A stretch of DNA of 64,000 nt from the NCBI GenBank assembly GCA_964030785.1, contig OZ034979.1, positions 38,846,984 through 38,910,983 on the forward strand. Direction: 5' to 3'. This document shows positions 1 through 11,870 of this stretch, piece by piece. Each line of letters starts with the position of its first letter. The first letter of the stretch is position 1. The DNA is from Siderastrea siderea (lineage: Eukaryota; Cnidaria; Anthozoa; Scleractinia; Rhizangiidae). Both the position numbers and the translations under genes were made by a program. The notes under the pieces are model-generated. The model was given only the letters and a program-made list of their open reading frames with translations. It was not told where the DNA came from and did not search any database.

Positions 1-411
1 AACAAGAACATTATTTGTTTGGAGACGCATAAAGATTACATGTACATGTGTTATCATACATGTGTCAGGTCAATCAAATAAAGTAAAATGAAAATAATAT
101 ATAATTATTTCTATAAAGTGAAAGTTGATGCAGTGAACTAATGGCCAATAGTTAATTGATTGTAGTATATGTGATGGATTTCAGGTTAAAATGATTTTAA
201 TCTAGCTTGGTTTGTGTATTTCCTTTAAAAAACTCTTTTAACAAAGAAAAATGAAAATTGAAATATAATTGTAAAATCATTTTGAGCTGTTTTTAAGCAA
301 CAACATGATTTTTTTTCTCTTTAAAAAAATATTTGAAACTTTTGTCCAATAGCAGAATAACAGCAGTAGAATATTTTCAGAAAAAGAAAACAAACAAAAC
401 AGAAGACATAC
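1..411. other. AT-rich non-coding flank / intron
   Basis: No convincing gene. The stretch is AT-rich and lies just downstream of the splice donor that ends the zinc-finger exon on the minus strand, so it is probably the start of that gene's intron. A minus-strand reading frame continues into it from the exon, but it becomes hydrophobic and low-complexity (F/C/Y-rich), as expected of read-through into an intron. Confidence 0.6.
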
Positions 412-1850
412 TTGAATAGAGGTAGACGATCTTGTTTTAGGTGGTTTATAGCATCTCGTAGTGTGTCATCAGTAAAAGAGGCATCTTGGCGTTGCTGCTG
501 CAGATTGGCAGTAAGTTGGATGGCATTTTCCAAGGTCTCCGGCTGATAACGTTTGTACGTTTTGACTGTGTTTTCTGCCAAGTCGATCTGCGTTTCAACA
601 GCCATATCGTCCACTTCAAGTTTTGGGACTTGCTGCTCTTCTACCTCCTCTAAAAAAGCAAGAGTCCTTCGATTTTTCTCTATTGCTTCTTTCCAAACAT
701 AAACTTTAGCATCAAAGTGATCGCCCATTTTCCGCTGAAGATTTATCAACCTGTCTGGTGACATGGAAACTCCCATTCGGTTCAGGCGTCTTAAATCATC
801 GTAGCCTACTCCGGCATGAAACAGGACTGCTGAAATTCTGTAAGCCATAGCAGACATTGTGGCATTTCTAACACGAGCAGCCACTGAACTACACAGAGCG
901 ATAGAATTAATCGAACGAGTGCCACAAGCGCCGTGAATGCTTGCACTCCAAAGGGGGCAGAAAACTTTAATTTCTTCCAGCACAAGCATGGCTGAAAACC
1001 CAGCTAGTTGATCTGGTTCAGTTCCTTTTAAAACTGAGTCTGAACGGCTATACTCTTTAAATTCGGAGGCAACTGCTCTTTGTAATGCTCCAGGTAGCTC
1101 TTCTCGCACCGCATCGTGACCAAACATACCATTCGCCACGGCTTTCCAATTCTTTAACACAACATTTCTTACGAGATTCTTAGACTGTTTGTCGACCGGT
1201 GTACGAACGTCGACTTCTCCACTTGGATAAACTGTCACAACCTTCACCATTGTTTCGTTTTTTCCAACGAGGTCGTTTATGTTCATGTGTTGCAAAAGTA
1301 AGTCACTCCTGCTAGAAACGCTAACACCACAACTACTGGAACGCGAGGGTTCGCTCGGTTCCTCTAGCGATTCCCCTTTTGACGAGAAGAGAGACTTCCG
1401 TGATGAGGGCTGCGTTGATTTAGTGCTGGATCGCGACACTTTTCTGTTGGTCGGACTCCTGTCCGGCGTCGAAACAGTTGTTGGAAGTTGTCGCTTTATT
1501 CGGGCAGGAGAGCTGCCAGTCTCAACTGATGACTCGAAATTCGTTGCACTTCTGATTTCCTCGAAGAGCCTGCATAAGTTCCTAACTTTTCGGGCGCAAG
1601 AATTACACACACGGCTCGACAAAGAAGACAATTTTACGAAATAAATACCAATGTTTTCGCACATCGTCGCCAATACTTGTCCGCGACTTCCATCGCGATT
1701 TGAAACTTCAAATAGATTTTCCGTGGACATTCGACCCGATTTTCCAGTTCCATATTTCACCAAAAAACTACAACTGCAGATACGGCAATGTCCACTTGCT
1801 TTGTTGACAACTTTTTTCGGAGTTAAAACGCGTTCTTCCGATCCTTCCAT
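412..1850 (-). CDS. 5' coding exon of a ZAD-like zinc-finger protein, function unknown
   Basis: An open frame of about 480 codons. The N-terminal 90 residues carry two Cys pairs (HCRICSCS near residue 25 and CNSCARK near residue 87), the spacing of a small zinc-binding domain like the ZAD/treble-clef modules at the N-terminus of many invertebrate nuclear proteins. A Ser/Thr/Arg-rich linker follows (about 110-190), then a mostly helical region with no domain I recognise. The coding part appears to end at a splice donor (minus-strand CAA|GTATGT at 411-406), after which the frame turns into hydrophobic low-complexity sequence, so the 3' exons lie left of the window. Two in-frame ATGs exist at 1862 and 1850; the second is chosen without strong evidence. 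It could be a host gene or a domesticated or multi-copy transposon protein. Exon call fairly sure, function not. Confidence 0.6.
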
Positions 1851-1862
1851 GAAGAGCCACAA

Positions 1863-2162
1863 AGATCTAGACGAAATCCCGGGAAAACTTCCACGTGCAT
1901 CTTTCTGTCATGTTTGTTTATATTTTTCTCGTTCCCTATTGGCTAGTTATTTGACACCGGAAGCGTGGCGAGTTGTCAACAAGTTGTCACATTTCGAGGG
2001 GCCGGAATTGAAATTCAATGACTCACGTGCAGGCTCTCGTTTTTCACCGCGGTCTCGCTTCGCTCGCCTTCACTTCGTTCGCCGAAACTCGCGCCTTCGG
2101 CGCTCTCAAAGAAAATAATTCACGTTGCCCCCCCCGAATAGAGAGCCTGCTCGCAGGCTAAT
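1863..2162. repeat. GC-rich spacer with remnant of a TAGCCTGC-type inverted-repeat element
   Basis: No gene. From about 2025 the sequence is rich in short inverted words and ends at 2142-2160 with GAGAGCCTGCTCGCAGGCTA. The same terminal word occurs at the ends of the element at 20442-21768 and, in variant form, at 33018-33205, so this is probably one end of the same MITE family. The tandem duplication starts just to the right. Confidence 0.45.
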
Positions 2163-3961
2163 TCTTGAACATCCAGAATAAATGAACGGAAAGTTCTTCA
2201 GAGCTTTTGGCATTTATGCAAATCCCTTTTTCAATGATGGAATTAGTCCCGAAAGCTCTGAAGAAATTTCCGTTCGTTTTGTTTGTTTTGTTGGTTAAGG
2301 ATTCCAGCTTTAAGGAGAGGGAAAGTCGCAATGACAAGTAGCGCAGTGACTGAAATCACGTTTTTTACACAAAGGACACAAAGTGACTAAGGAATATGTA
2401 AAGTTAGCTATAGGCTGGGAGAAGTCCTTTTCCTCCCGTAACTTTTTAGCGTCAGAAGATGGAAGCGTAAGCGGCGAGAGGCAAAACCGCGAACCGAGCA
2501 GCGTAGGTGCAGGAGGAGGACTTGCTCTTCGCTTTTACAGTTAATTTGCATAATTTGTACATTTTTCGCTCGGAAAGGGTAGGCAGACGTCTCCTTCCCA
2601 TTCATGACTGGTGTCCTCAGTCACATGAACCGGAATTTTTTGGTTGATGCATGCTACTCCGACTTGTCCTAGCCTGCAGGGAGACAACACGAATTTCTTT
2701 CATGTGGTGGGTACGTCGTCAGCGTTGTTACAGGACCCAACTTTATGGTCGGCTCTTAAATTATGAATACAATTATTTTACAAAGCATTTTAAAGCACCA
2801 CGACTGTTTTGGCTCTTTCTTTGTCACAAACTTACCTTTTAGTTCTTAAATTTCTCCTTTCTCATTCTAGCCATTTATTGGTGTGAAGAAAGGCGTAGTA
2901 GCCTGCCACAGTACCGGTTTTTATAAAATAAGTTGCCAAAAAACAAAGGTTTCTTAACATTTTTTTGGGTGAAAAAAAGGATAAATTAACCGATTATTCT
3001 GTCCGCTAAGTGGACGATTTTGCTCGAAAGGCTGCTCAAAAAAAGTTATTCTGCTAGATTCTGTGCGAAGAAAATCTCCTGGATAAACGATAAGTTGTAA
3101 ACAACTGATTACACGTTTGTTCCATTTGTTCCATGTGCCATGCGCGGGATTTTCTATTTTCGTCTCTGTGCTCCTTAAGGCCTAGACTCCCACTCCTCAA
3201 AATTCTGCCCAAGGATGCGAACAAGCCTGAAAGAAACAGACGCTGTCTCAGGCTGAGGGCGTAATTCACTGAGCTCAGAACATGACGAAGCTAATCTGAG
3301 TGAAGTGAGAACTCTGAGCCAGTTTTGGTTAACTTCCAAGTCAAGATCAAAGAAGCCTTGCATATTCAGTGGGGAATATCCATTTTAAACAAACAGCTGT
3401 CATGCAAATTCAACTCTTTCACTTTAATATCATTCCTTGCACTGTTAATTAATTCTTTTAAAGTTAGTTACACACTTTCTAAATATTTGTAATTTTATTA
3501 CTACGCGTGTATATTATAAATTCAAATCCTATGTAAGTTTACTCGCAACTGACGATGATCGTAGCAAGATCGAAACCTGTCTTGTTTAAAAATCAAGTGT
3601 TGTCCTTTTTCTTAAAATTCTTATGAGTCCTGACTTCTTTCAAGACTTAATTAATATAGCGATATTTCAATAATCATTTTATAATTTATAATGCTTTTTA
3701 GTAATACTTTATTCATGAAGCACTGTTTCTATGATAATTCTATAATAACCTAATAGATTAAACCCTCGGTTAACTTTTAATCATTAAATAATTCGTTTTA
3801 AGACTATGGGGGAAGCCAAGGAAAGACACGAAGTTGCAGTCTGGCTGTTGCTCGTGGTATATCATTAAATTACAAGTTACATAACTATGCCGATGATGAC
3901 GATGACTATGCTATGGTTGTTAAATACGGGGAAGATGTTTCTTTATAATTCAAGGTGGAGT
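2163..3961. other. Non-coding region 3' of the oxidase-like gene, copy 1
   Basis: No supported gene. The first half is shared with 32472-33850 in unit 2. A stretch at about 3300-3650 is not in unit 2 and ends close to a shared motif (tatagcgatatttcaataat), so it is either an insertion here or a deletion in unit 2. A short open frame at 2651-2842 is also present in unit 2 but is interrupted there by a 188 bp MITE, which argues against coding function. Confidence 0.6.
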
Positions 3962-6093
3962 TTAAGGAATCGAGATAATTAGAGGCCAAAGTCTTTCAAA
4001 GTAGTGCCCTTCCTCGGGGTTTGGATGGTTATCCACGTATGAAATAGCTTTTCGATAAAATTCAATTGGATGCCTCTTAATCATGTCGCGAGTTGCTGCA
4101 AAACATCCCCTCGGGCAGAAAGGGAAGTCGCTCGGGTGTGGAAAGCCAAACAGTTCCTCAAAAAATTCACCCAAAGTCAAATTAGCACGACGAATTTTAC
4201 CACTGTTTAGCATTTTGACCCACTTCCCATAGTGGCGAATTTGGCCCCATTTACTGAGTCGTTTCATAACTTTACAGGTAACATTCTTTTTTACATTATA
4301 AACGTAATCCATGGGATTTCTGAAGCATAAATTGCGAACCGCTTCTCGACCGTCTCCTTGAAGAAAAACAGTAATTTCAGGGAGCACGTGATAGTTGTTT
4401 ATGATGTGGTACAGGTAAGAGTGACTTTCCCGCCCAACATTAGGTAACTTCTCCCAGGCATTCAATGGCAATAATGCGGGAGGTTGTAGATCCGTCCCCT
4501 TATGATAAACACGAGTGTGATTGGCTATTGGAGACAGCCAGTCAAGATTTTCGTTGTAATGAGCAATCACGAATTCATAGTCCTTCAATCGTTCATTGAA
4601 AAACCGGCCAGTGTTTCTCCTGGAATTAACAAGATTTGGGTTAGGGTAGGTGTCCTCTGGGATACCTCGTAACAGCTTGTCGATGACTTCAACACCCTGC
4701 ATGAACGAGTGGTCTTGATTTGCAACCTCATATCGCCAGCCTCCAAACCGACCACGAGAGTAGATGCCTTTGAATTCCAACCAAGGTTGGACCTTTTCAA
4801 GAATCATTTCTCTGTTGATAGAAGGAACTGGATAGCCATGGTCTAGTCGACGGTAGTATTTTGAAAGGACCATTTCTGATGTAATGAATCCGTAAGTAAT
4901 TAAAGCTTCAATAGTAGTGTCAGTCAAGTGGTCCTTTGTCCAACGCTCCGGATTGGAGTTACTTTTAGGTTCTGCTGCCTCACACATCAGGGACCACTGA
5001 TTACCAGGCATCGGAACATGATCGTCTGAGTAACTGGAGAAAACCGTTATTCGATAGAAAGGAGAATCCGAATCAGGAAAGTACATCCAGGACTTGTTTG
5101 AGAGCATTTCAGGAGGTTGACCTTTAAGTCCAATACCTATGACGTGAGTGTGTGAATAGACGAGCTGAGAAGTCAGTTTTTTCATTTCTTCCAAAGACCT
5201 ATCCCTTCCCCTTATCGTGTTGACAAATACGTCGAGTGGAACTGTTGAGATTAGATTGTCAAACTTGATCTCCTGCAGTGCTTTGAAACTCCTCTCTACT
5301 AGTATAGAGTTTGTGTCCACATTTATGCTTTTGACTTTATGATGAAAATGAAACCACTCGCGAGGAACAAGATCAGCAACTGCTTGCCATATGCCACCAG
5401 TTCCTTTGTACCGTGGGAATCGGAAAACATTGTTTGGTCCCCAGGCGGAATCTTTTGCAGAAGCTCCATTGTCATACTCTGCAATTTTACGCTTGATCTC
5501 ATCAATTTGTGGAACAGCAACTCGCTCACCAACCCAGACAGAGTTCATTTCAGTAGGATCTATGGTCCAGACTTTTCTATTATACTTCCTCATGAAAACC
5601 TCGCAAAGACCGGCACCGAAGTTACGAAGAAGCCACTGGTTAAAGTTGGCAGGTTTCTCCTTTATCGGATTAGCAGCAATTTCCTCCAGACCTGATAAGC
5701 TCTTCTGTTGGTCCACTTTGTCCATCGCCTCGATGTTATTCTGCACCGGGTATGGAATAAATCTTCGTTTGCCATCAGATCCCTTCATGAAGGCATAAGC
5801 AGCCCTCTTTCTCTCATTCCAGTCTTTTATCGCCCTGTCCAGCACCCGATCGAAATACTGGTAATGAGAGAAGACCACATGACCTCCCATGTCCCAAAGG
5901 AAGCCATGATCATCTCTTTCGGACGCAGCGAGTCCTCCGGGTTTTCCACTTTGTTCAAAGATAGTAACTGATATGTTCGTAAACTCTTTGCTAAGTTCAT
6001 AAAGTCGATAAGCGGCGCCCAGAGCTGTTGGACCGGCGCCGATGATGATGACGTTATGTTTGTTGTTATTGTAAGTTCCTGAATCAGCAACAC
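3962..6093 (-). CDS. Exon 2 (terminal exon) of a UDP-galactopyranose-mutase-like FAD protein with DUF3431-like C-terminus, copy 1
   Basis: The exon opens at an acceptor (minus-strand pyrimidine tract ..TCTTACAG, 6100-6094) with two bases that complete a split Gly codon. About 13 codons later comes a Rossmann dinucleotide fingerprint, VIIIGAGPTALGAAYRL, then FEQSGKPGGLA, the FAD-binding N-terminus of the amine-oxidase/UGM superfamily. A conserved-looking GRFGGWRYEVANQDHSF block sits before the end of the flavin domain. The last 200 residues (from DYEFVIAHYNENLDWL through LPNVGRESHSYLYHI to ITVFLQGDG) match my memory of DUF3431, a glycosyltransferase-like family. The exon encodes about 709 residues; the internal ATG at 5890 is not the start. 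A matching exon 1 at 23108-23219 supplies a membrane anchor, giving about 747 residues. The inferred role is an endomembrane flavoprotein in carbohydrate metabolism. Substrate unknown. Confidence 0.8.
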
Positions 6094-7206
6094 CTGTAAG
6101 AGAAGTTTGTTAGTGCATCAAATCTCTACCTCCGAAGAGTCTTGACAACTACCGTATTCCCCCTTCTAAATTTGTGAAGTCCCTGGGGGCTTATTAAAGG
6201 GGGACTTCTAGAAATAACTTGAAAAAGCTCAGATACATTCAGTGATCAAAGGAAACCCAAAATTAATGTTTTATTTTTGTTTGATTTTATACTGCTTGTT
6301 TACTGAAACTGTAAATAAGTATCTTTTGTCACGGATGTCCAGTAAGGAAATGGATTAAACGTAAAAAAAGATTAAATAAATAAATGGAAAAAATTGAGTT
6401 TATCCCACCTGTCTTGGAAAAATCGCCGAAAACTTATTATTGTTTTATTTGTTTATTGTTTCTTCTCCCTTGAAAAACCATATTTCATACCATACTTCAT
6501 GTAAAATGTTCGAAGTGTCTGAATACTCGCGTGTTTACATGTTAGTTAAAAATGGCGGAGTATCCTCGAACTAACTCTTTAGTCTAAACATTCTTTTTTG
6601 AGGCGTAAGTAAAAAGGGTGTACTCTCATGGACATTTTACCCAGTTACGATGTATTCTTGGAAATGACATGTGCCCACACGTTATTACAGAATGGATACT
6701 CACTTCTCAGCACGCTCGATTTTTCTTGACGGTAACTTAACATACTGGGAAAGAAAACGTTCCTTATAATAGCTCTACATGAAAAGGAAAAAGACCTGAA
6801 GGATTGCTTTAAACTCGACGGTGCATATATAGAAAAAAATTGGACAGCTTGAAGTTAAGAAATCCTTGTTCGGGGACACACTTGTTGTTTCAGGGGAGAT
6901 CTGAGTCTTCTGGTGTTTTTCGTTTGTTTTTTAATTAGCTATTCTTATTTTGCAACTGGGGGATTTTAGCCGAAAATTAGTGTTAGTGTTACCAAGAATT
7001 CTACTCTGAGTTTAATACTGCTGCTTTCTTATGCAAGTCAGTTTTTGTTTTTCGGCACTACTGTATTGCGGATTGGGTTGTTTAGTGATGGCTAATTTAT
7101 TGAACAACAGAAAAAATCGCGTTAGCGTTAAGCTCTATACACATTGCAATTAACGGACATCGTGAATTTTAGCGTTTGTAGGGCGAATGATTGTGTTTTC
7201 AGTGGC
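6094..7206. other. Intron, copy 1 (no gene seen)
   Basis: AT-rich sequence upstream of the exon 2 acceptor, closely matched at 36625-37748 in unit 2. No open frame of note, no RNA gene seen. The only feature is the first copy of the 13-base word CTGTAGAAAATCA at its right end. Confidence 0.65.
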
Positions 7207-7219
7207 CTGTAGAAAATCA

Positions 7220-9840
7220 ATTTTTTTTAATGAAAATTATCTTTATTTACCGTTACAAAACAAGACGTACACTAATTACAATACAGTATTCCTCTACCTT
7301 CTTATACTATATACATATCATAACTCGGTAAATTGTGATCGTCCGGGTGAGTGTAGTCCTGAGAAGGACTGTTTGAGGTGACATTGACTGACGTTTCGAC
7401 AACCTGAGCGGAAGTCATCATCAGAGTCAAGTGAACAGTAAATCGTCAGTAGATGTTATAAGTCTCTGGTCGTTGTCCTGATTGGTCGACGATCTCGTGA
7501 TGTTATTGGTCGTCTGTCAGTTAAGCCGTGATGTTATTGGCTGTGAAGACTGTAAACGTGATTGGTGCGTTTCGATCCGTCTTTTGTTAGTCAAATGTCC
7601 GTTGGTCTATTGTTAGTCAAATGAGTCAGTTTGTCTATTGTTTGTCTGTCTTGTTATTGTCGGTAATCAGTCGTTTGTAAGGTGCAGGTAGCTGTTGGCA
7701 ACGGTTCAGTGGTGTTTGTTCTAAGTTAGTAAACCAGCTTTCCAGAGTGATTCGTTGATAGTAGTCCGTACTGTAGGTAACGCATTCAGCAGAGTCCCAG
7801 TCGATTCTGTGGTTTGTTCTTAAATGGTGCTCGGCAATGTGATTGTTGATATCACCATTTCTAGTCGCTCGTTTGTGTTCAGTCAGTTGGACGTTCAGAT
7901 TTCTGCCGGTCTCACCAATATAAGTGGCCTGGCAGTCGCAGCATTTGATTTTATAAACTGCTCCCCGTCTGTCGCTCGGTTCGTCTTTGTCTTTAACGTT
8001 CGTCAGTAGCTGTCGTAAAGTAGTGATAGGTTTGTGAGCAACGCGGATGTTGTAGGGTTGTAGGATTCGTGCGATAGTTTCAGAAGTCCCTTTGATGTAA
8101 GGTATGGTTGCAGTAGTGGCAGGTGTCGCGTTAGTGTTCGTAGCGTTTGGTTCGGAGTTTCTGTAAGTGTTGTGTCTAATAAAGTCCCGGTTGTAATTGT
8201 TCTTGTTGAAAACGTTGTCTAAGTACTTGTTTTCGTCCGTTAAGCTGTCAGGTGAGTCACAAACTAGTTGCGCGCGTCTTGTCAGGGTCCGTATAGTCGT
8301 AGCTTTGTGAGAAGTTGGGTTGTAAGATGATTGGTCGAGTAGTCTGTCAGTATGTGTCGGTTTTCTGTAAATTGTCGTCCGTAGTTTGTTATTGTCGCGG
8401 GTAACTAAGCAGTCTAGAAAAGGTATTTTACCATTTTCCTCGATCTCCTTAGTAAACTGTATGTCGGCGTTTTGTCCGTTGAGGTGTTCGTGAAAATCGT
8501 CGATTTCGTCTTTGTGTACGGCTGTAAAGGTATCGTCAACGTAACGTAGCCAGAGTGGTAGTGTTCGTTTGTAAGTTGCGAGAGCTAGTTCCTCGACGTT
8601 TTGCATAACGATTTCTGCAACAACAACGGAAACTGGTGAGCCCATAGATGTTCCGTGCAACTGTTTGTAGTGCTTGCCGTTGTACTGAAAATACGTAGAA
8701 GTAAGACAAAGGTTCAGTAAGTCCATTAAGTCGTCTGTAGGTAGCGGTAGTTCAATAGTAGAGTTGTTGATGGCGGTCTCAGTGCAGTCTAGAGCCAGTT
8801 GAAGTGGAATACTGGTGAACAGTGATTTCACATCAAAAGACACTAGTTTGTAGTCGTCAGGTACTTGTACTGTCTTGATTGCGTCAATAAAGTTCTCAGT
8901 CGACTGTAGTTTGTGTCGTGATTCGTCGGTCAAAGGTTTCAGTACGGTAGTCAAGTATTTGGACAGTTGGTAAGTCGGGGACCCACAGAATGAGACTATG
9001 GGTCGCATGGGTATGTTAAGTTTGTGCAGTTTCGGTAGTCCGTAAAGTTTCGGTGGTTGTGGTACACGGCACCTCAGTCTGTTGTAGCGTTGAATGTCAA
9101 TAGCGTTAGTTTTCTTGAGGTCAAGTAGTTTGCTGTTAAGTTTGCGTTGAAGTGCTGGCGTCGGGTCTCGTTTAAGTACTTGGTAGGTCTGTTTGTCGTT
9201 AACAAGTACGTCCATTTTGTCGTAATAGTCTGTCTTGTCCATAACAACAGTCACTCGTCCTTTGTCAGCGGGGAGTATGACAATGTTTTCGTCGGTTTTC
9301 AGTCGTTTTAGTGCTTGTCGTTCGTCTTTAGTCAAGTTACTGTCAGGTAGAGAGGCTGATTGTATAGTAGAAGCTATTCTACTTCTGATGTTATCCTTGG
9401 CTGATTCTGAAAGCTCCCTCTGACGGGACAGAACCGCCTCAACACTGGATACAATGGCCTCGGTTGGTATACGTTTGGGCGTCACTGAGTGTTTGAGTCC
9501 GTAAGAGAGTACCTGTGTTTCAGTCTTGTCTAAGGGACGGGAAGAAATATTCCTGACCCAGTTGTCGTCTGGTTTTTATCGTCTTTTGTCTTTAGTACGT
9601 TGTAGTCGCGTCAGTTTTAGCTGAGTTTTAGTGCAGTGCTGTTCAGCTGTTTTCTTAGCTCGTCTGTCGGCAATAGTCAGTATAGTGTCGAGTAAGTCAG
9701 TCGGTATGAATTGTCGAAGTTTGTCAAGTCGTTGTTGTAGTTTGTCTTTGTAGTAGTTAAGTCTTCTGTGACACTCGTTAATCCGCGCTCGGACCAGTCG
9801 TCGGTTACTTATAAATTACTTATAAATTACAATTACTTAC
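7220..9840 (-). mobile_element. Penelope-like retroelement (RT + GIY-YIG), nearly full length
   Basis: Minus-strand element. Its 3' side begins next to eight T residues (poly-A on the minus strand) adjoining the 13-bp repeat. The reading frame runs from about 9830 to 7635 with one in-frame TAA at 9576-9578; the frame is open on both sides of it and encodes recognisable element sequence on both sides. The region 9800-9990 to its right is a set of short AT-rich repeats (variants of TTATAAATTACAATTAC). Confidence 0.85.
7635..9575 (-). CDS. Penelope-like reverse transcriptase with C-terminal GIY-YIG endonuclease
   Basis: The open part downstream of the in-frame stop is about 646 codons. The N-terminal conserved segment (SYGLKHSVTPKRIPTE) precedes the reverse-transcriptase core, with LPADKGRVTVVMDK, PPKLYGLPKLHK, VSFDVKSLFTSIP and the catalytic LRYVDDTFTAVH. 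Around residue 540 (counted from 9575) come paired Cys residues (KCCDCQA) followed at once by TYIGETGRNL, the start of a GIY-YIG nuclease, and then the HIAEHH stretch. This order (RT then GIY-YIG) is diagnostic of Penelope-like elements that keep the endonuclease. Apart from the stop at 9576 the protein looks intact, so the element is recently mobile or recently dead. Confidence 0.88.
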   Translation of the reverse strand, partial: KPDDNWVRNISSRPLDKTETQVLSYGLKHSVTPKRIPTEAIVSSVEAVLSRQRELSESAKDNIRSRIASTIQSASLPDSNLTKDERQALKRLKTDENIVILPADKGRVTVVMDKTDYYDKMDVLVNDKQTYQVLKRDPTPALQRKLNSKLLDLKKTNAIDIQRYNRLRCRVPQPPKLYGLPKLHKLNIPMRPIVSFCGSPTYQLSKYLTTVLKPLTDESRHKLQSTENFIDAIKTVQVPDDYKLVSFDVKSLFTSIPLQLALDCTETAINNSTIELPLPTDDLMDLLNLCLTSTYFQYNGKHYKQLHGTSMGSPVSVVVAEIVMQNVEELALATYKRTLPLWLRYVDDTFTAVHKDEIDDFHEHLNGQNADIQFTKEIEENGKIPFLDCLVTRDNNKLRTTIYRKPTHTDRLLDQSSYNPTSHKATTIRTLTRRAQLVCDSPDSLTDENKYLDNVFNKNNYNRDFIRHNTYRNSEPNATNTNATPATTATIPYIKGTSETIARILQPYNIRVAHKPITTLRQLLTNVKDKDEPSDRRGAVYKIKCCDCQATYIGETGRNLNVQLTEHKRATRNGDINNHIAEHHLRTNHRIDWDSAECVTYSTDYYQRITLESWFTNLEQTPLNRCQQLPAPYKRLITDNNKTDKQ

Positions 9841-10066
9841 AATTACAATTAAATGTTACTTATAAATTACAATTACATACAATGACAATTTTTTATACAA
9901 TTTACAGTCAAGTTAATCTTACATTTCATTGAACCATACTAGTCATAAGGTCGACAGATACGCATGGACAGGGTTAGTACACAAACAAAAAGAAAGAAAC
10001 AATACAACAAAATAATTACAGCAGAGGGGACCACGTTTCCTTGAATTTATCTATTTTATTATTTTG

Positions 10067-10095
10067 GTAGCGATAGCATGAAGTGCTATCGCTAC
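10067..10095. repeat. Perfect 12-bp hairpin at the LINE truncation point
   Basis: GTAGCGATAGCA at 10067-10078 and its exact complement TGCTATCGCTAC at 10084-10095 enclose a 5-base loop. The right arm overlaps the first LINE codons. It may have arisen by a snap-back event during 5'-truncated LINE integration; that is inference. Confidence 0.7.
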
Positions 10096-11870
10096 TTTTC
10101 GTTCTTGGAATCGAGCTCCTCGCCCGTGCTTTACAAAAAGATACCACAATTAGAGGTATTCAGGTGGGCCACAAAGAATTAAAAAGCACACAATATGCTG
10201 ATGACACAACAGTCTTTGTACGTGATCTTGACTCCGTCTCCCAGTTACTTAAGCTCTTAAGTGGGTTCAAAGATATAAGCGGTTTGGAAATCAATAAACA
10301 TAAAACTGAAGCGATGTGGCTAGGGTCGTGGAGAAATTGCAAAGAAACGCCTTTTGGTTTCAAGTGGCCACTGGACCCAATTAACGCTCTCGGCGTACAC
10401 TTTTCGTATGATTCCGAGAAAGCTATTAAGCGCAATTTTACAGACAAAATACGAATATTGGAGCAAACCCTTCAAACCTGGAAAAGACGAAATCTCACAC
10501 TTATTGGCAAAATAAACATTGTAAAAACATTGGGTTTTGTCAAACTGATTTACAGCACCTCTCTTCTGCCGATCCCAAAGCACCTAATAGACAGTTTCAA
10601 CAAAATAATCTTTGACTTTATTTGGGATGGCAAGACGCCTAAAATCAAAAGAAAGACTATCATCGCCGAAAAGAAGTACGGTGGCTTAAAAATGATCGAC
10701 TTCGAAATCATGGAGCGCTCTCTAAAAATAGCTTGGGTTAAACGCATTATAGACAACGAAGACGTCGCGTGGAAGGTTATCCCAAATTACGCTACTTGCC
10801 AATATGGCGGTCTCCAATTTCTTGTTAAATGCGATTATAACATAAAGTCACTCAATCTAGAATATCTTCCGGAGTTCTACCACAAGGTGCTCAGCTACTG
10901 GCAGGAATCTAAATTACTAATTGATAATAAAGTGAAGTCTGTTAAAAATCAAATCATTTGGAATAATCAAAACATCGCGGTGGATGGAAAGTCAATATTC
11001 TTTAGAAACGGGTTTAATAAGGATATCGTCTACATCAGCGACCTGCTTGATGAGGACTCAAACTTTCACTCTCTAGCAGGTTTAAAAGAAAAATTTCAAA
11101 TCAATCCTCCGTTTACCGTATATGACGGCCTCTTAAAAGCCATTCCAAAAGAATGGAAAACGGCCTTGCAGAACGAGCCCCATACCGGTAATTCAACACA
11201 AATAACCTTCTCAACAAAATCATCGTATTTAAAATTACTTAGTAAAAGTTACTTAGCTCCTACAGCTGAACAAAGAATTATAAACCACGGCTTCACCAAG
11301 GAAAACGTCTGCAATGTCTATTTGCTGCCTTTCCGAATTTTAAAAGAAGCAAAGCTCATCATATTTCAATACAAAATTATCCATAACATCTTACCTACGC
11401 AAGCCAGTTTATTTCGGTCAAATTTAGCAGAAAATGATGTATGTCCTTTATGCAACCTTGAAAGACAGACGCTGTCTCACATGCTGTTCTCATGCACTGT
11501 GTCCTCGTCTTTGTGGAATCTCTTCACACGCTGGTGGGAAAAAACCTTTGGCCATCACATAACTTTAACAGAAACTATTATTCTTTACGGCTGGCACAAT
11601 TAACGTGGCTCTAACATCTGGATAGCCCTCAACTACTCTCTAATAATCGCGAAATATCACATATTCTCCACAAGTGTACGCGGCGGCATTTTAGACCTTG
11701 AAAACTTCCTCTTTCGCCTTAAAGATAAAATTTCTACACTTCATGCTGTAGAAAATCATGAGCTATGAAAGACAGTACATCTCTATAAAAGATGCCCTTG
11801 TTTTATTTCTAAATGTTTGGAACAAAATAATAATTCTCAGATCTGATCGTGAATGAAAGAAACTCTTAGC
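10083..11870 (+). pseudogene. 5'-truncated L1-like LINE ORF2 (RT C-terminal half and Cys-His finger)
   Basis: The frame is open from 10083 to 11603 (506 codons). It starts in the middle of the reverse transcriptase (LSLLFVLGIELLARAL) and contains the catalytic YADD box (TQYADDTTVFVRD). A long post-RT helical region follows (WKRRNLTLIGKINIVKT, KKYGGLKMIDFE), then a zinc-knuckle-like CPLCNLERQTLSHMLFSC near the end, typical of L1/Tx1-type ORF2. A stop at 11601 is followed by further LINE-like sequence in the same frame, running past the 13-bp repeat at 11746. No 5' half, endonuclease or promoter is present, so the copy is dead. The last part (from about 11750) is shared with unit 2 (37755-37870). 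Confidence 0.8.

Larger units (their letters stand above)
7207..11758. repeat. Block flanked by 13-bp direct repeats, present in unit 1 only
   Basis: The word CTGTAGAAAATCA occurs at 7207-7219 and 11746-11758 and only once in unit 2 (37749-37761). Everything between the two copies, a Penelope-like element and most of an L1-like LINE, is missing from unit 2. This could be target-site duplication around an insertion. However, the LINE reading frame appears to run on past the right-hand copy, which favours a deletion between short direct repeats in unit 2. Confidence 0.8.

Noticed and set aside
3962..6093. Bacterial horizontal transfer of the UGM-like gene
   Set aside because: The gene is spliced, carries a eukaryotic signal-anchor exon and matches local base composition; nothing in the window supports a recent transfer.
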